DNA of 64,000 bases from Flaviramulus sp. BrNp1-15 (GCF_022259695.1 NZ_CP092099.1:2402471-2466470), one strand, 5' to 3'. Counted from the first letter of the stretch, positions 17,926 to 27,050 are shown. Notes: generated from the letters alone by a model not told the origin. Program-made: numbers and translations.

Positions 17926-20097
17926 ATGATTCATATTCACGAAAAAACATTACAAGATTTAGAGTTTCAAACGGTTTTACAACAAGTAAGCGAACATTGT
18001 GTAACGCCTTTAGGAAATGAAAAAGCATTACAAATTTCTCCTTATAAAACAAAGGAAGACCTTAATATTGCTTTAAAATTAACCAACGAATATCTCTCCT
18101 CATTTTATAACGATAATAGAATACCAAATCATGGTTTTGACCCTATAACTAAAGAATTAAAGTTATTACGTATTGAAAATACTTATTTAGAAGTTCATGG
18201 TTTAAAAAAAATTGTGTCAATGTCGTTAACCGTTAATGATATTGTAACATTTTTAAAGAAATTTGAAGAATATTACCCAAACCTTTATAGCTACGCATCT
18301 CATATAGAGGTTACCAAAGTAATTATTGAAAAAGTAGATGGTAATGTTGACCGTTTTGGAGATATTAAAGACAATGCATCGTCGCTTTTATTAGAATTAA
18401 GGCAATCTATAAACAAAATTAAAGGTAAAATAAATGCAAGTTTTACGAGCGCTTTAAACACCTATCATAATCTTGAATATTTAGATGATATTCGAGAGTC
18501 TGTGGTAGATAACAAACGGGTTTTAGCGGTAAAAGCTATGTATCGTCGTAAGGTTAAAGGAGCCATAATGGGTGGTAGTAAAACTGGTAGTATTGTTTAC
18601 ATAGAACCAGAAACCACGCTTCAATACTCAAGAGAGCTCAATAATCTAGAATACGAAGAACAAGAGGAAGTTATTAGAATTTTAAAAGAAGTAACCAATT
18701 TTATTCGTCCGTTTTTACCTTTACTTCATGACTATCAATCCTTTTTAATTGATATAGATGTGATTTCTGCGAAAGCGAAATACGCCAAATCTATGAATGC
18801 TATTCTTCCGGAATTTTCAGAAGAAAAAAGCATGTTTTTACGAGACGCTTATCACCCACTGCTCTACTTAAATAACTTAGAAAAGAAAGAAAAAACCTTT
18901 CCGCAGACTATAGAACTCAAACAAGATAGTAGAATAATTGTTATTTCTGGACCTAATGCTGGTGGAAAAAGTATTACTCTTAAAACAGTTGGTTTACTGC
19001 AAGTCATGTTACAAAGTGGTATATTAATTCCTGTTCATGAACGTAGTAAAGTGTGTTTATTTGATAGAATTTTAAGCGATATTGGTGATAATCAATCTAT
19101 AGAAAACCACTTAAGCACCTATAGCTATCGTTTAAAGCAGATGAATTACTTCTTGAAAAAGTGTAATAAAAACACACTTTTTTTAATTGATGAATTTGGT
19201 ACAGGTAGTGATCCTGAGCTTGGTGGCGCTTTAGCTGAAACCTTTTTAGAAGAATTTTACCATCGTGAAGCCTTTGGCATTATAACAACGCACTACTCCA
19301 ACCTAAAAATATTAGCAAACGAGTTACCATATATGCTTAATGCCAATATGTTGTTTGATGAGCGTACTTTAGAACCACTTTTTAAACTCGTTATCGGTCA
19401 AGCCGGAAGTAGTTTTACTTTTGAAGTGGCACAGAAAAACGGTATTCCTTATAGTTTGATTAATCGTGCTAAAAAGAAGATTGAACGCAGTAAAGTACGT
19501 TTTGATGCTACTATTGCTAAACTTCAAAAAGAACGTTCCAGACTAGAAAAAACAGGACAGTCTTTAAAACAGAATGAAAAGAAGAAACTTGAAGAGGCCG
19601 ATAAACTTGAGGAAATTAATTTAAAAATTCAAAAGAAGTTAGAAAGCTATCAAGAGTTGTACGACAGCAACCAAAGACTCATTTACCTAGGACAAAAAGT
19701 AAACGACCTTGCCGAAAAATACTTTAACAACAAGCAAAAACGCGAACTTATGGGCGAGTTATTTAAACTTGTTCAAATTGAAAACTCTAAACGTAAAAAA
19801 GTTTCAGCTAAACTAAAAAAGCAAGAAAAAGCTAAAGAAAAACAGGTAAAACAAGAGATTGAAAAGAAGGTTGAAGTCATTAGAAAAAAGAAAAAGACCG
19901 AGAAAGCACTTAAAGCTAAACAACCTCCAAAACCAAAACCTGTTTTAAAAGTTGGTGATCACGTACGTATGGAAGATGGACGAGCTATTGGTAGTATAGA
20001 CAAGATTGAAAAAAACAAAGCCGTTGTTAACTACGGTATGTTTACCACAAATGTTAGTTTAGAGCAATTAGAACTGGTTGAAGCTGTAAAAAAGTAA
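17926..20097 (+). CDS. mutS2: MutS2-type ATPase without a C-terminal Smr domain
   Basis: A 723-residue MutS2-family protein. The N-terminus MIHIHEKTLQDLEF is typical, so I chose ATG 17926; an in-frame ATG at 17881 adds 15 unlike residues. The core and clamp region is followed by the ABC-type ATPase: GPNAGGKS Walker A near 350, DEFGTGSDPELGGALAETF Walker B, and TTHYSNLK. Then come a long charged coiled coil (about 530-665) and a KOW-like barrel (VGDHVRMEDGRAIGSIDK). The protein stops there: the Smr nuclease domain present at the end of Bacillus-type MutS2 is absent. Its role is probably ribosome rescue or suppression of recombination, without Smr cleavage. Confidence 0.92.
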   Translation: MIHIHEKTLQDLEFQTVLQQVSEHCVTPLGNEKALQISPYKTKEDLNIALKLTNEYLSSFYNDNRIPNHGFDPITKELKLLRIENTYLEVHGLKKIVSMSLTVNDIVTFLKKFEEYYPNLYSYASHIEVTKVIIEKVDGNVDRFGDIKDNASSLLLELRQSINKIKGKINASFTSALNTYHNLEYLDDIRESVVDNKRVLAVKAMYRRKVKGAIMGGSKTGSIVYIEPETTLQYSRELNNLEYEEQEEVIRILKEVTNFIRPFLPLLHDYQSFLIDIDVISAKAKYAKSMNAILPEFSEEKSMFLRDAYHPLLYLNNLEKKEKTFPQTIELKQDSRIIVISGPNAGGKSITLKTVGLLQVMLQSGILIPVHERSKVCLFDRILSDIGDNQSIENHLSTYSYRLKQMNYFLKKCNKNTLFLIDEFGTGSDPELGGALAETFLEEFYHREAFGIITTHYSNLKILANELPYMLNANMLFDERTLEPLFKLVIGQAGSSFTFEVAQKNGIPYSLINRAKKKIERSKVRFDATIAKLQKERSRLEKTGQSLKQNEKKKLEEADKLEEINLKIQKKLESYQELYDSNQRLIYLGQKVNDLAEKYFNNKQKRELMGELFKLVQIENSKRKKVSAKLKKQEKAKEKQVKQEIEKKVEVIRKKKKTEKALKAKQPPKPKPVLKVGDHVRMEDGRAIGSIDKIEKNKAVVNYGMFTTNVSLEQLELVEAVKK

Positions 20098-20358
20098 CAT
20101 TAACCTCTAAATTTTAGGTGGACAAAAAGGGGACATTCCATTTTAATGGCTTCATCACTTAATCAGGACAACAGCAATTCTAACAGTAAGAGTGTATTTT
20201 TAAATAACTGATTTTCAATTATTTAAATTCAAGTCTATTGTTTTAAAATCTAATTATAAATAGACAAACAGAGGACGACACAACTTTTCTAAACGATACC
20301 AACCTACATTTCGAACGCTTATAATATTTATCTTAGTACCAGCTAATTAACAAATATT
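20098..20358. other. Intergenic region upstream of the TPR regulator
   Basis: These 261 bases contain no gene that I can support. A TATCTTAG sequence at about 20332 is a weak match to the Bacteroidota -7 box and would give a short leader before the ATG at 20359. No hairpin terminator is evident after mutS2. Confidence 0.3.
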
Positions 20359-22254
20359 ATGAGAAATCTACTTGCAATTTTTATTGCTTTCATTTTTATA
20401 AATGAAACTGCAGTTGCTCAAAACACAAAACTGATAGATAGTTTAAGAACTGAACTTAAACAGCATAAAAAGGACGATTCTTTAAAAGTTATTATCCTTA
20501 CCAAACTTCATGAAAAACTGATGTTTTCTAAACCCGAAGAAGCTAAAATGTATGCTCACATGGAATTGGATATTTCAAAAAAAATAGACTACAAAAAAGG
20601 TATAGCTGTTGGCAATATGCATTTGGGAAATTATCATGGTAATAGAAGTGAAAACGATTCTGCCCTATTCTATTACGAAAAAGCAAAAACCATGTTTACA
20701 GAAATTAACCAAACCAGAGGAATCATATTTGTAAATCATTCGTTATCAGATATCACAAGATTAAAAGGCGACTTAGATGGCGCAATAAAAATATCTAAAG
20801 AAACTCTAGAGCTAATAAAAACGCATGAAAAGGAAGGCGATTTAAAAACAAAATTTATAGGCGCACAGCACAATGCCTTATCCAATATTTATATAGAAAA
20901 AGGTAATTATAAAATTGCACTTATCGAGGCGTTTAAAGCGCTAAAATGCTTTGAAGATATAAACCACGAAACTAGAAAAGCTGATGTTTTAAAACAAATT
21001 GGCGATATTGAAAGTGGACTTGGAAATCATGAGGCATCAATAGATTATTTTAACCAAGCTATAGAAATTTATGAGCGCTTTGAAGATAAAATGTATGCTG
21101 CTTATGCTTATAATTCACTCGGTATTTCCTATCAAAATTTAAAAGATTATAACAATGCAACAAAAAATTATGAATTAGCCATTTCATATTCGCGAGAAGT
21201 TGAGGATAATTTATCACTATCCAATGCTTTACATAATCAAGCAGAGTTAGAAATTATTAAAAACAACTTTACTGAGGCAAAAAAGTTATTGCTGGACGCC
21301 AAAACCATTGCAGAAAAAGAAGACCTTAAACTTAGTTTAGTGAATGCTTATGATGGTTTAGCACAAGTTGATTATCAAACTAATATATTTTTAGAAGCTT
21401 TAAATAATAACCAAAAAGCGATTGAAATAGCCAAATCTATTGGTACACTCTCGCATTTAAAAGACCTTTACAAATACCGTTCTAAGATTTTACAAAGCTT
21501 AAATAATAATTCTGAAGCACTTTTATATTTAGAATCCTATCAAAAGCTTAACGATAGCTTATTCAATACTACAAAATCGCAACAAATTGAAGAGCTAAAA
21601 ACTATTTACGAAACCGAGAAAAAAGAAACAGAAATTGCTTTACAACAAAAAGAGATTGAAACTTTAAATCAGGAAGTTGAAATAAGCAATTTACGTAAAG
21701 GGCTTTATGCTGGTGGTATGTTTACCTTTGTTGCAGTTTCAGGATTGTTGTTTTTTGGATTTAAACAGCGTATGAAGAAAAACAAAATTGAACGCGAAAA
21801 ACAAGAAGCTATTTACAAACAGGAAATTGCCTTTAAAAAGAAAGAATTAGCATCGCAAACGCTTCATTTGGTTCAAAAAAGCACATTTATACAAGAATTA
21901 AAAGAGAATTTGGAAAAAATAAAACAATCGCCTCAACTATTTAAAGTCGAGTTCAGGCGTTTAGTTATGTTGCTTAAAAAAGAAAGTGCCGAAGATAAAG
22001 ATTGGGAAGTCTTTAAATCTTATTTCTCTGAAGTACACAACAATTTTGATAATAAGCTTAAAGAAATCTATAACAACATTAATGAAAAAGAAATAAGACT
22101 CGCTTCTTTTATACGTATGAACCTATCTACAAAAGAAATTGCATCGATGCTTAACGTATTACCAGAAAGTGTTTTAAAGAGCAAATATCGTCTTAAAAAG
22201 AAGCTTAATTTAGATAAGGAAACCGATTTAAATGTCTTTTTAAGTAATCTGTAA
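20359..22254 (+). CDS. TPR sensor-regulator with membrane helix and LuxR-like HTH
   Basis: A 631-residue protein built as signal peptide (MRNLLAIFIAFIFINETAVAQ), seven or so tetratricopeptide repeats in the periplasm (about 60-400), a coiled coil, one membrane helix (about 450-472) and a cytoplasmic part ending in a helix-turn-helix: KEIRLASFIRMNLSTKEIA followed by MLNVLPESVLKSKYRLKKK. This layout is common in Bacteroidota, where TPRs appear to sense a periplasmic signal and the HTH is proposed to bind DNA directly or to relay to a partner. There is no kinase domain. Target genes are unknown. The DCC-family gene starts 23 bases later. Confidence 0.85.
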   Translation: MRNLLAIFIAFIFINETAVAQNTKLIDSLRTELKQHKKDDSLKVIILTKLHEKLMFSKPEEAKMYAHMELDISKKIDYKKGIAVGNMHLGNYHGNRSENDSALFYYEKAKTMFTEINQTRGIIFVNHSLSDITRLKGDLDGAIKISKETLELIKTHEKEGDLKTKFIGAQHNALSNIYIEKGNYKIALIEAFKALKCFEDINHETRKADVLKQIGDIESGLGNHEASIDYFNQAIEIYERFEDKMYAAYAYNSLGISYQNLKDYNNATKNYELAISYSREVEDNLSLSNALHNQAELEIIKNNFTEAKKLLLDAKTIAEKEDLKLSLVNAYDGLAQVDYQTNIFLEALNNNQKAIEIAKSIGTLSHLKDLYKYRSKILQSLNNNSEALLYLESYQKLNDSLFNTTKSQQIEELKTIYETEKKETEIALQQKEIETLNQEVEISNLRKGLYAGGMFTFVAVSGLLFFGFKQRMKKNKIEREKQEAIYKQEIAFKKKELASQTLHLVQKSTFIQELKENLEKIKQSPQLFKVEFRRLVMLLKKESAEDKDWEVFKSYFSEVHNNFDNKLKEIYNNINEKEIRLASFIRMNLSTKEIASMLNVLPESVLKSKYRLKKKLNLDKETDLNVFLSNL

Positions 22255-22277
22255 AGTAGTATATTTACATTGTCATT

Positions 22278-22706
22278 ATGAGCCTATTTATGATAAATCT
22301 ACCTAAACATAAAAAGCTAATTCTGTTTGATGGGGTTTGCAACCTATGCAACTCTTCTGTGCAATATGTTATAAAACACGACAAGAAAAATCGGTTTATG
22401 TTTGCTGCATTACAAAGTGAGGTTGGTAAAAGCATTATTGAAAAATTCAATATAGATACCCAAAAAACAGATTCTATTTTATTGTACTCACCAGAAAAAG
22501 GTATCGATTACAAAAGTACAGCAGCTTTAAAAATTGCGTATCACTTGGGGTTTCCTATTAGTTTAATGAGTGTGTTTTTTATAGTTCCAGCATTTATTCG
22601 CAATTGGGTTTACGATGTTATAGCTAAAAATCGCTACAAGTGGTTTGGTAAAAAATCGGCTTGTATGATTCCTACTCCAGAGCTTAAAAGTAAATTTTTA
22701 GAGTAA
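22278..22706 (+). CDS. DCC family thiol-disulfide oxidoreductase (DUF393)
   Basis: A 142-residue protein with the family signature FDGVCNLCNSSVQYV, whose D-x-x-C-x-x-C resembles a thioredoxin active site. The remaining segments (MFAALQSEVGKSI, STAALKIAYHLGFP, RYKWFGKK) also match. Such proteins are thought to be cytoplasmic or membrane-associated redox enzymes; the partner is unknown. An in-frame ATG at 22290 is an alternative start. A 284-base stretch with palindromic repeats follows. Confidence 0.88.
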   Translation: MSLFMINLPKHKKLILFDGVCNLCNSSVQYVIKHDKKNRFMFAALQSEVGKSIIEKFNIDTQKTDSILLYSPEKGIDYKSTAALKIAYHLGFPISLMSVFFIVPAFIRNWVYDVIAKNRYKWFGKKSACMIPTPELKSKFLE

Positions 22707-22732
22707 AAATTAGTCATATTAAAGCTTACTAA

Positions 22733-22821
22733 AAGTCATGTCGAAATGAGGAACGATTGAGACATCACATATTCATTGTAAAACCACTGTTATGGGATTT
22801 CTCATTGCATTCGAAATGACT
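22733..22821. repeat. Palindromic repeat family 1, copy A
   Basis: An 89-base imperfect palindrome running from AAGTCATGTCGAAATGAG to ATTCGAAATGACT. The left arm contains ACGATTGAGACATCACAT; the right arm contains ATGGGATTTCTC and the reverse complement of the outer bases. As RNA or single-stranded DNA it would form one long bulged hairpin. It is the first of five copies in this gene-poor stretch. Confidence 0.85.
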
Positions 22822-22852
22822 AAATCAAACTAATCAACCTAATCAAATCAAC

Positions 22853-22936
22853 AAGTCATGTCGAATGAGGCACGATTGAGACATCACACTTATCTAAAAC
22901 ACTGCTATGTGATTTCTCCCTAAGGTCGAAATGACT
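22853..22936. repeat. Palindromic repeat family 1, copy B
   Basis: An 84-base copy with outer arms AAGTCATGTCGAATGAGG and AAGGTCGAAATGACT and inner arms GACATCACAC and TATGTGATTTC. One base is missing in the left arm relative to copy A, and the right arm has CCCTAAGG like copy E. Confidence 0.85.
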
Positions 22937-22990
22937 AATTAATTTCAATTTGTTTTAATAACTACCAGAAGAGACATGACATAAACAACC

Positions 22991-23290
22991 TTAAAATACT
23001 TGATTGTTTAACGTTTCCCATTTGGGGTTAAAATCACTTATCAATTTATTCTTCTTTTCTCTTCTCCATTTTTTTAGTTCTTTCTCTCTTGCAATAGCTT
23101 GCTTGGGAAAATCAAAAACCTCATAATAAACTAAATAAACACAACCATATTTACCTGCAAAAGATTTTTTTGCGTTAATACTATCAAAATGATGTTGAGA
23201 TAATCTTCGTTGAATGTTATTGGTAAAGCCTATATACAGTGTGGTTCTGTATTGATTTGTAGTTATATAAATATAATAATTATGTAGCAT
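22991..23290 (-). CDS. Small GIY-YIG family nuclease
   Basis: A 99-residue protein consisting of a single GIY-YIG domain, of the UvrC-N-terminal-like small family. The first motif is YYIYI at 5-9, the second LYIGFTN at 18-24, with the catalytic arginine in NIQRRL (28-29), His and Tyr positions along SQHHFDS and YLVYYEVFD, and the metal-binding glutamate in AIAREKELKKW near 80. Small Bacteroidota proteins of this type are often annotated as endonucleases but their natural substrate is unknown. It sits alone between copies B and C of the palindromic repeat, more than 280 bases from DCC and 626 from the next gene. Confidence 0.88.
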   Translation of the reverse strand: MLHNYYIYITTNQYRTTLYIGFTNNIQRRLSQHHFDSINAKKSFAGKYGCVYLVYYEVFDFPKQAIAREKELKKWRREKKNKLISDFNPKWETLNNQVF

Positions 23291-23336
23291 GCTTAAAATT
23301 ATAACTTTTTTGTTGATTTTACTTTTAGTTGAGTAT

Positions 23337-23366
23337 TATGTAATTTTTCATTGTGTTCTAAATGAC
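23337..23366. repeat. Decayed half copy of palindromic repeat family 1
   Basis: The sequence TATGTAATTTTTCATTGTGTTCTAAATGAC in two parts (TATGTAATTTTTCATT, GTGTTCTAAATGAC) matches the right arm of the family, like copy A, with several substitutions. The left arm is absent, and the promoter side of the GIY-YIG gene begins 47 bases away. Confidence 0.5.
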
Positions 23367-23379
23367 AAAAGTTACCAAC

Positions 23380-23467
23380 AAGTCATGTCGACATGAGGAA
23401 CGATTGAGACATCACATAGTTTTGTAAAACCACTGTTATGTGATTTCTCTCTTCGTTCAAAATGACT
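23380..23467. repeat. Palindromic repeat family 1, copy C (tandem unit 1)
   Basis: An 88-base copy with AAGTCATGTCGACATGAGG and CTTCGTTCAAAATGACT as outer arms. The 44 bases after it (GTTATCTAACAAGCACTT and on to CTAAAATGACTAAA) recur after copy D, so palindrome plus spacer form a tandem unit of 164 bases. Confidence 0.85.
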
Positions 23468-23543
23468 AAAGTTATCTAACAAGCACTTATTTAAATATTT
23501 CTAAAATGACTAAACCAAACACAAAGAGCAAAATAAACCCAAC

Positions 23544-23631
23544 AAGTCATGTCGAAATGAGGTACGATTGAGACATCGCATAGTTTTGCGAAACCACTGA
23601 TATGGGATTTCTCTCTTCGTTCGAAATGACT
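23544..23631. repeat. Palindromic repeat family 1, copy D (tandem unit 2)
   Basis: An 88-base copy starting exactly 164 bases after copy C and followed by the same spacer. Outer arms are AAGTCATGTCGAAATGAGG and CTTCGTTCGAAATGACT, the best-matched pair of the five. Confidence 0.85.
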
Positions 23632-23706
23632 AGAGTTATCTAACAAGCACTTATTTAAATATTTCTAAAATGACTAAATCAACCTAAACAGCCAAATCAA
23701 AACAAC

Positions 23707-23791
23707 TAGTCATGTCGATATGAGGCACGATTGAGACATCACATTTACCTAAACTACTGTTATGCGATTTCTCCCTAAGGTCGAAATGACT
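23707..23791. repeat. Palindromic repeat family 1, copy E
   Basis: An 85-base copy 163 bases after copy D, with the CCCTAAGG right arm of copy B. The remaining sequence to the ATG at 23917 holds no gene; together with copies C and D this explains most of the 626-base gap between the GIY-YIG and serine hydrolase genes. Confidence 0.85.
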
Positions 23792-23916
23792 TAAAACAAA
23801 AAAACCACCTTATTTAACTAAAATTCAATAACTTGCAATAATTACACCTCGTTTTTGTAACGAAACAACCATTTGGTACGTCCAACTTAAAACCATAATC
23901 AATCAAAATTTACAAT

Positions 23917-25680
23917 ATGAAATCACATTCAAACTTCTCTAGATTAAAAATGGGATTTTTAACACTAGCATTACTACTAATAAGCAGCATTGGTTTTGCT
24001 CAAAACAAAGCAGAACAAATAGAAAACCTCATCAACAAATATGTGGAATATGGCAAATTTAACGGCTCCGTTTTGGTTTCAGATCAAGGCAAAGTTGTAT
24101 TTAAAAAAGGATTTGGAATGGCGAATATGGAATGGGACATTCCTAACCAATCCAACACCAAACACCGTTTAGGCTCCATTACCAAACAATTTACTGCAAT
24201 GCTTATTCTGCAATTGGCAGCCGAAGGTAAATTAGACTTACAAGCGCCAATCACCACCTATTTACCAGATTACCCAAAAGCTACGGGCGACAAAATTACC
24301 ACACACCATTTGCTTACACACACCGCTGGAATACCAAACTACACGTCTTTTCCTGGGTTTTTTAAAGACGAAAGCCGAAACCCATACAAACCGGTAGATT
24401 TCACCGAAAAATTTTCAGGTAAAGATTTAGAGTTCGAACCTGGAGAACGTTTTAACTACAGCAACTCAGGCTATTTTCTTTTGGGTGTTATCATTGAAAC
24501 ACTATCTGGTAAAACTTACGAGCAAATGCTTCATGATAAGATTTTTAAACCACTTAACATGAACGACACGGGTTACGACAATCATGACGATATTTTAAAA
24601 AACAGAGCCACTGGCTACGAAAAAGAAGGTGGTAAACTTATAAACTCCAAATATTTAGACATGAGCATTCCTTACGCTGCTGGTTCTATGTATTCTACCG
24701 TAGAAGATTTATACCTCTGGGATCAAGCTTTGTACACCAACAAACTGTTACCACAAAAATATATGGATATGTATTTTAAAGGCTACATTCAAGCCTTTGG
24801 TAATGCAAAATACGCTTACGGTTGGGGCGTTGGCTACGATAAAATCGGGACGTCCAACGATAGTATTTACACCATTGGTCATGGTGGTGGTATAAACGGG
24901 TTTAACACCAATATATCCAGAGCAACGCAAGATAAATCGTTAGTGGTGTTGTTAAACAATACCGGTGGCGCTCCGTTAAACGAAATGACGCAATCTATAC
25001 GCGGTATTTTACATGGTAAGCCTTACGATATGCCTAAAAAATCGGTAGCTACAGAACTTCTTGATGCTATTCATAAACAAGGCATTGAAGCAGGAATTGC
25101 ACGTTATAACGCCATTAAAGACTCTAAAACGTATAATTTAAATGAAGGTGAAATGAATAGAATTGGCTACCAGCTTATGGGTGAAGACAAAACTGAAGAA
25201 GCCGCAGAAGTATTTAAATTAAATATTGAAGCCTTCCCAAAGTCATCTAACGTGTACGATAGTTATGCCGAAGCCTTAATGAATTTAGGCCAAAACGAAT
25301 TGGCTATTAAACATTACAAAACCTCGGTAACTATGAACCCTAATAACACCAACGGTATAGAGCAATTAAAAAAACTGGGCGCCGATGTAAGCGAATTTGA
25401 AAAAGAAATAATTATAAACGATGCTATTTTAGAAAGCTATGTCGGCAAATACCAGCTTATGCCTAATTTTATAATTACCATTACTAAAGAAGACAAGCAA
25501 ATGAAAGCACAAGCCACAGGGCAACCACAGTTTGATATTTACCCGAAAACAGAACATGAGTTTTACCTAAAAGTGGTAAATGCACAACTTACTTTTAATA
25601 AAAACGACGCTGGCATTGTAGAAAGTGTAACGCTTTTTCAAGGTGGGCAAGAACTTACAGGTAAACGTGTAGAAGAATAA
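23917..25680 (+). CDS. Secreted serine hydrolase (beta-lactamase/class C family) with TPR tail
   Basis: A 587-residue exported protein. After the signal peptide (to about residue 28, GFAQ) comes a class C beta-lactamase-like domain: SITKQFT (SxxK) near 88, YSNSGY (YxN) near 188 and GHGGGING near 325. Residues about 370-480 contain two TPR-like helices (NVYDSYAEALMNLGQNELAIKHY), followed by a small beta-rich end domain. The family includes D-aminopeptidases, esterases and penicillin-binding-like enzymes, so the substrate is open. The next serine hydrolase gene follows after one base, implying one transcript. Confidence 0.9.
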   Translation: MKSHSNFSRLKMGFLTLALLLISSIGFAQNKAEQIENLINKYVEYGKFNGSVLVSDQGKVVFKKGFGMANMEWDIPNQSNTKHRLGSITKQFTAMLILQLAAEGKLDLQAPITTYLPDYPKATGDKITTHHLLTHTAGIPNYTSFPGFFKDESRNPYKPVDFTEKFSGKDLEFEPGERFNYSNSGYFLLGVIIETLSGKTYEQMLHDKIFKPLNMNDTGYDNHDDILKNRATGYEKEGGKLINSKYLDMSIPYAAGSMYSTVEDLYLWDQALYTNKLLPQKYMDMYFKGYIQAFGNAKYAYGWGVGYDKIGTSNDSIYTIGHGGGINGFNTNISRATQDKSLVVLLNNTGGAPLNEMTQSIRGILHGKPYDMPKKSVATELLDAIHKQGIEAGIARYNAIKDSKTYNLNEGEMNRIGYQLMGEDKTEEAAEVFKLNIEAFPKSSNVYDSYAEALMNLGQNELAIKHYKTSVTMNPNNTNGIEQLKKLGADVSEFEKEIIINDAILESYVGKYQLMPNFIITITKEDKQMKAQATGQPQFDIYPKTEHEFYLKVVNAQLTFNKNDAGIVESVTLFQGGQELTGKRVEE

Positions 25681-25681
25681 T

Positions 25682-26887
25682 ATGAAATATTTAACTACCA
25701 TCATTATACTTTGCACGCTTGTAGGCTGTTCAAAAACAATCAAAACAAACCAAATTCAACGTATAGATGGTTCATCAATATCAGAAACACAATTAGACGA
25801 GCAAATTAAAACTCTTGTTGACACCGCCAATGTAACAGGATTAACGGTTACCATTTTTAATCAAGATACGATTGCCTATCAAAAGGCATTTGGGTATTCA
25901 AATTTTAATAAAAAAGATAGTTTAAATATTAACCACGTATTCTATGGCGCTTCTTTAAGTAAATCTGTTTTTGGTTATATAGTTGCGCAACTGGCTAACG
26001 AAGGTATTATAGACCTCGATAAACCTTTACAAGACTATTTAGATATTCCTCTTCCTAAAATGGAATTTGATAGAACATGGCGAGGTTTTGGAAATCTTGA
26101 AAATGATGACCGATATAAAGATATAACCGCACGAATGTGTTTATCGCATACCACAGGTTTTCCTAATTGGAGATGGATTAGCAGAACCAACCAATTTCAA
26201 CCAGAGGTAGAAACAATTCATTTTTATTTTGACCCCGGAACCGAGTATAGTTATTCTGGAGAAGGCATTAGATTGCTACAAATAGTCGTTGAAAAAATCA
26301 CAGGAATCGGGCTAGAGCAATTGGCTAAAGAACGTGTTTTCGAGCCTTTAGGTATGGATATGACGAGCTATATATGGCGCGAGCGTTTTGAAAACAAGTA
26401 TTGTTATGGGCACACAACAGCACAAAAAGTAATTGATAAAGACACCGAAGATGACGCTGGAGCTGCAGGTTCTATGGAGACAACGCCCGTTGATTATTCA
26501 AAATTTCTATCAAAAATAATGGCATTGAGCTCACAAAACTCTAATGTAACTAATTTAATGTTTACACCCAATATTCGCATTACTTCAAAGAAACAATTTG
26601 GGCAAGAAGCCATGGAAAAAACAAATGCCAACGATAGTATAGCTTTAAGTTACGGTTTAGGTTGGGGTTTATTAAAATCGCCATATGGTGATGGTTATTT
26701 TAAAGAAGGTCATGGCGAAGGCTTCCAGCACTATTCAATTATATTTCCTGAAAAGCGTATTGGTATACTTTTAATGTCTAATAGTGATAATGCCGAAAGT
26801 ATCTTTAAGGATGTATTAGCATTAGGAATTGCAGATACATACACGCCTTGGTATTGGGAAGACTATATTCCTTATAACATGAAATAG
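25682..26887 (+). CDS. Lipoprotein serine hydrolase (beta-lactamase family)
   Basis: A 401-residue predicted lipoprotein with lipobox LVGC at about 13-16. The catalytic SxxK is in GASLSKSVFG near 95, the YxN-type motif appears as YSYSGEG near 192, and the third motif as EGHGEGFQ near 345. A class C beta-lactamase fold is clear; the glycine-glutamate variant in place of HGG-G suggests a different substrate from its neighbour. It begins one base after the preceding hydrolase and a good terminator follows, so the two genes form one operon. Confidence 0.9.
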   Translation: MKYLTTIIILCTLVGCSKTIKTNQIQRIDGSSISETQLDEQIKTLVDTANVTGLTVTIFNQDTIAYQKAFGYSNFNKKDSLNINHVFYGASLSKSVFGYIVAQLANEGIIDLDKPLQDYLDIPLPKMEFDRTWRGFGNLENDDRYKDITARMCLSHTTGFPNWRWISRTNQFQPEVETIHFYFDPGTEYSYSGEGIRLLQIVVEKITGIGLEQLAKERVFEPLGMDMTSYIWRERFENKYCYGHTTAQKVIDKDTEDDAGAAGSMETTPVDYSKFLSKIMALSSQNSNVTNLMFTPNIRITSKKQFGQEAMEKTNANDSIALSYGLGWGLLKSPYGDGYFKEGHGEGFQHYSIIFPEKRIGILLMSNSDNAESIFKDVLALGIADTYTPWYWEDYIPYNMK

Positions 26888-26939
26888 ACGTACTGTAATA
26901 CCATTACAAATAAAAATAGTTTTTTATGCAAACCCGATA

Positions 26940-26972
26940 AACACCTCACCTATTTTTAGTGCGGTGTTTTTT
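26940..26972 (+). terminator. Rho-independent terminator of the serine hydrolase pair
   Basis: Ten-base arms AACACCTCAC and GTGCGGTGTT pair with one mismatch across a nine-base loop, followed directly by a T run. Confidence 0.8.
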
Positions 26973-27050
26973 ATGTTTATAACTCTTAACAATTACGTAG
27001 AAGTACTTATGTGTTTTCTGACAATAAAATTTTAAATTAGCTTACCAGTG

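Noticed and set aside
22707-22990. tRNA or small RNA genes in the gap after the DCC gene
   Set aside because: No cloverleaf with a TTCNANNC loop or CCA end was found; the region is two palindromes and A/T-rich spacer.
22733-23791. Evenly spaced repeats that might be a CRISPR array
   Set aside because: The repeats are 84-89 bases and palindromic, the spacers themselves are repeated, and no cas gene is near. They are dispersed palindromes.
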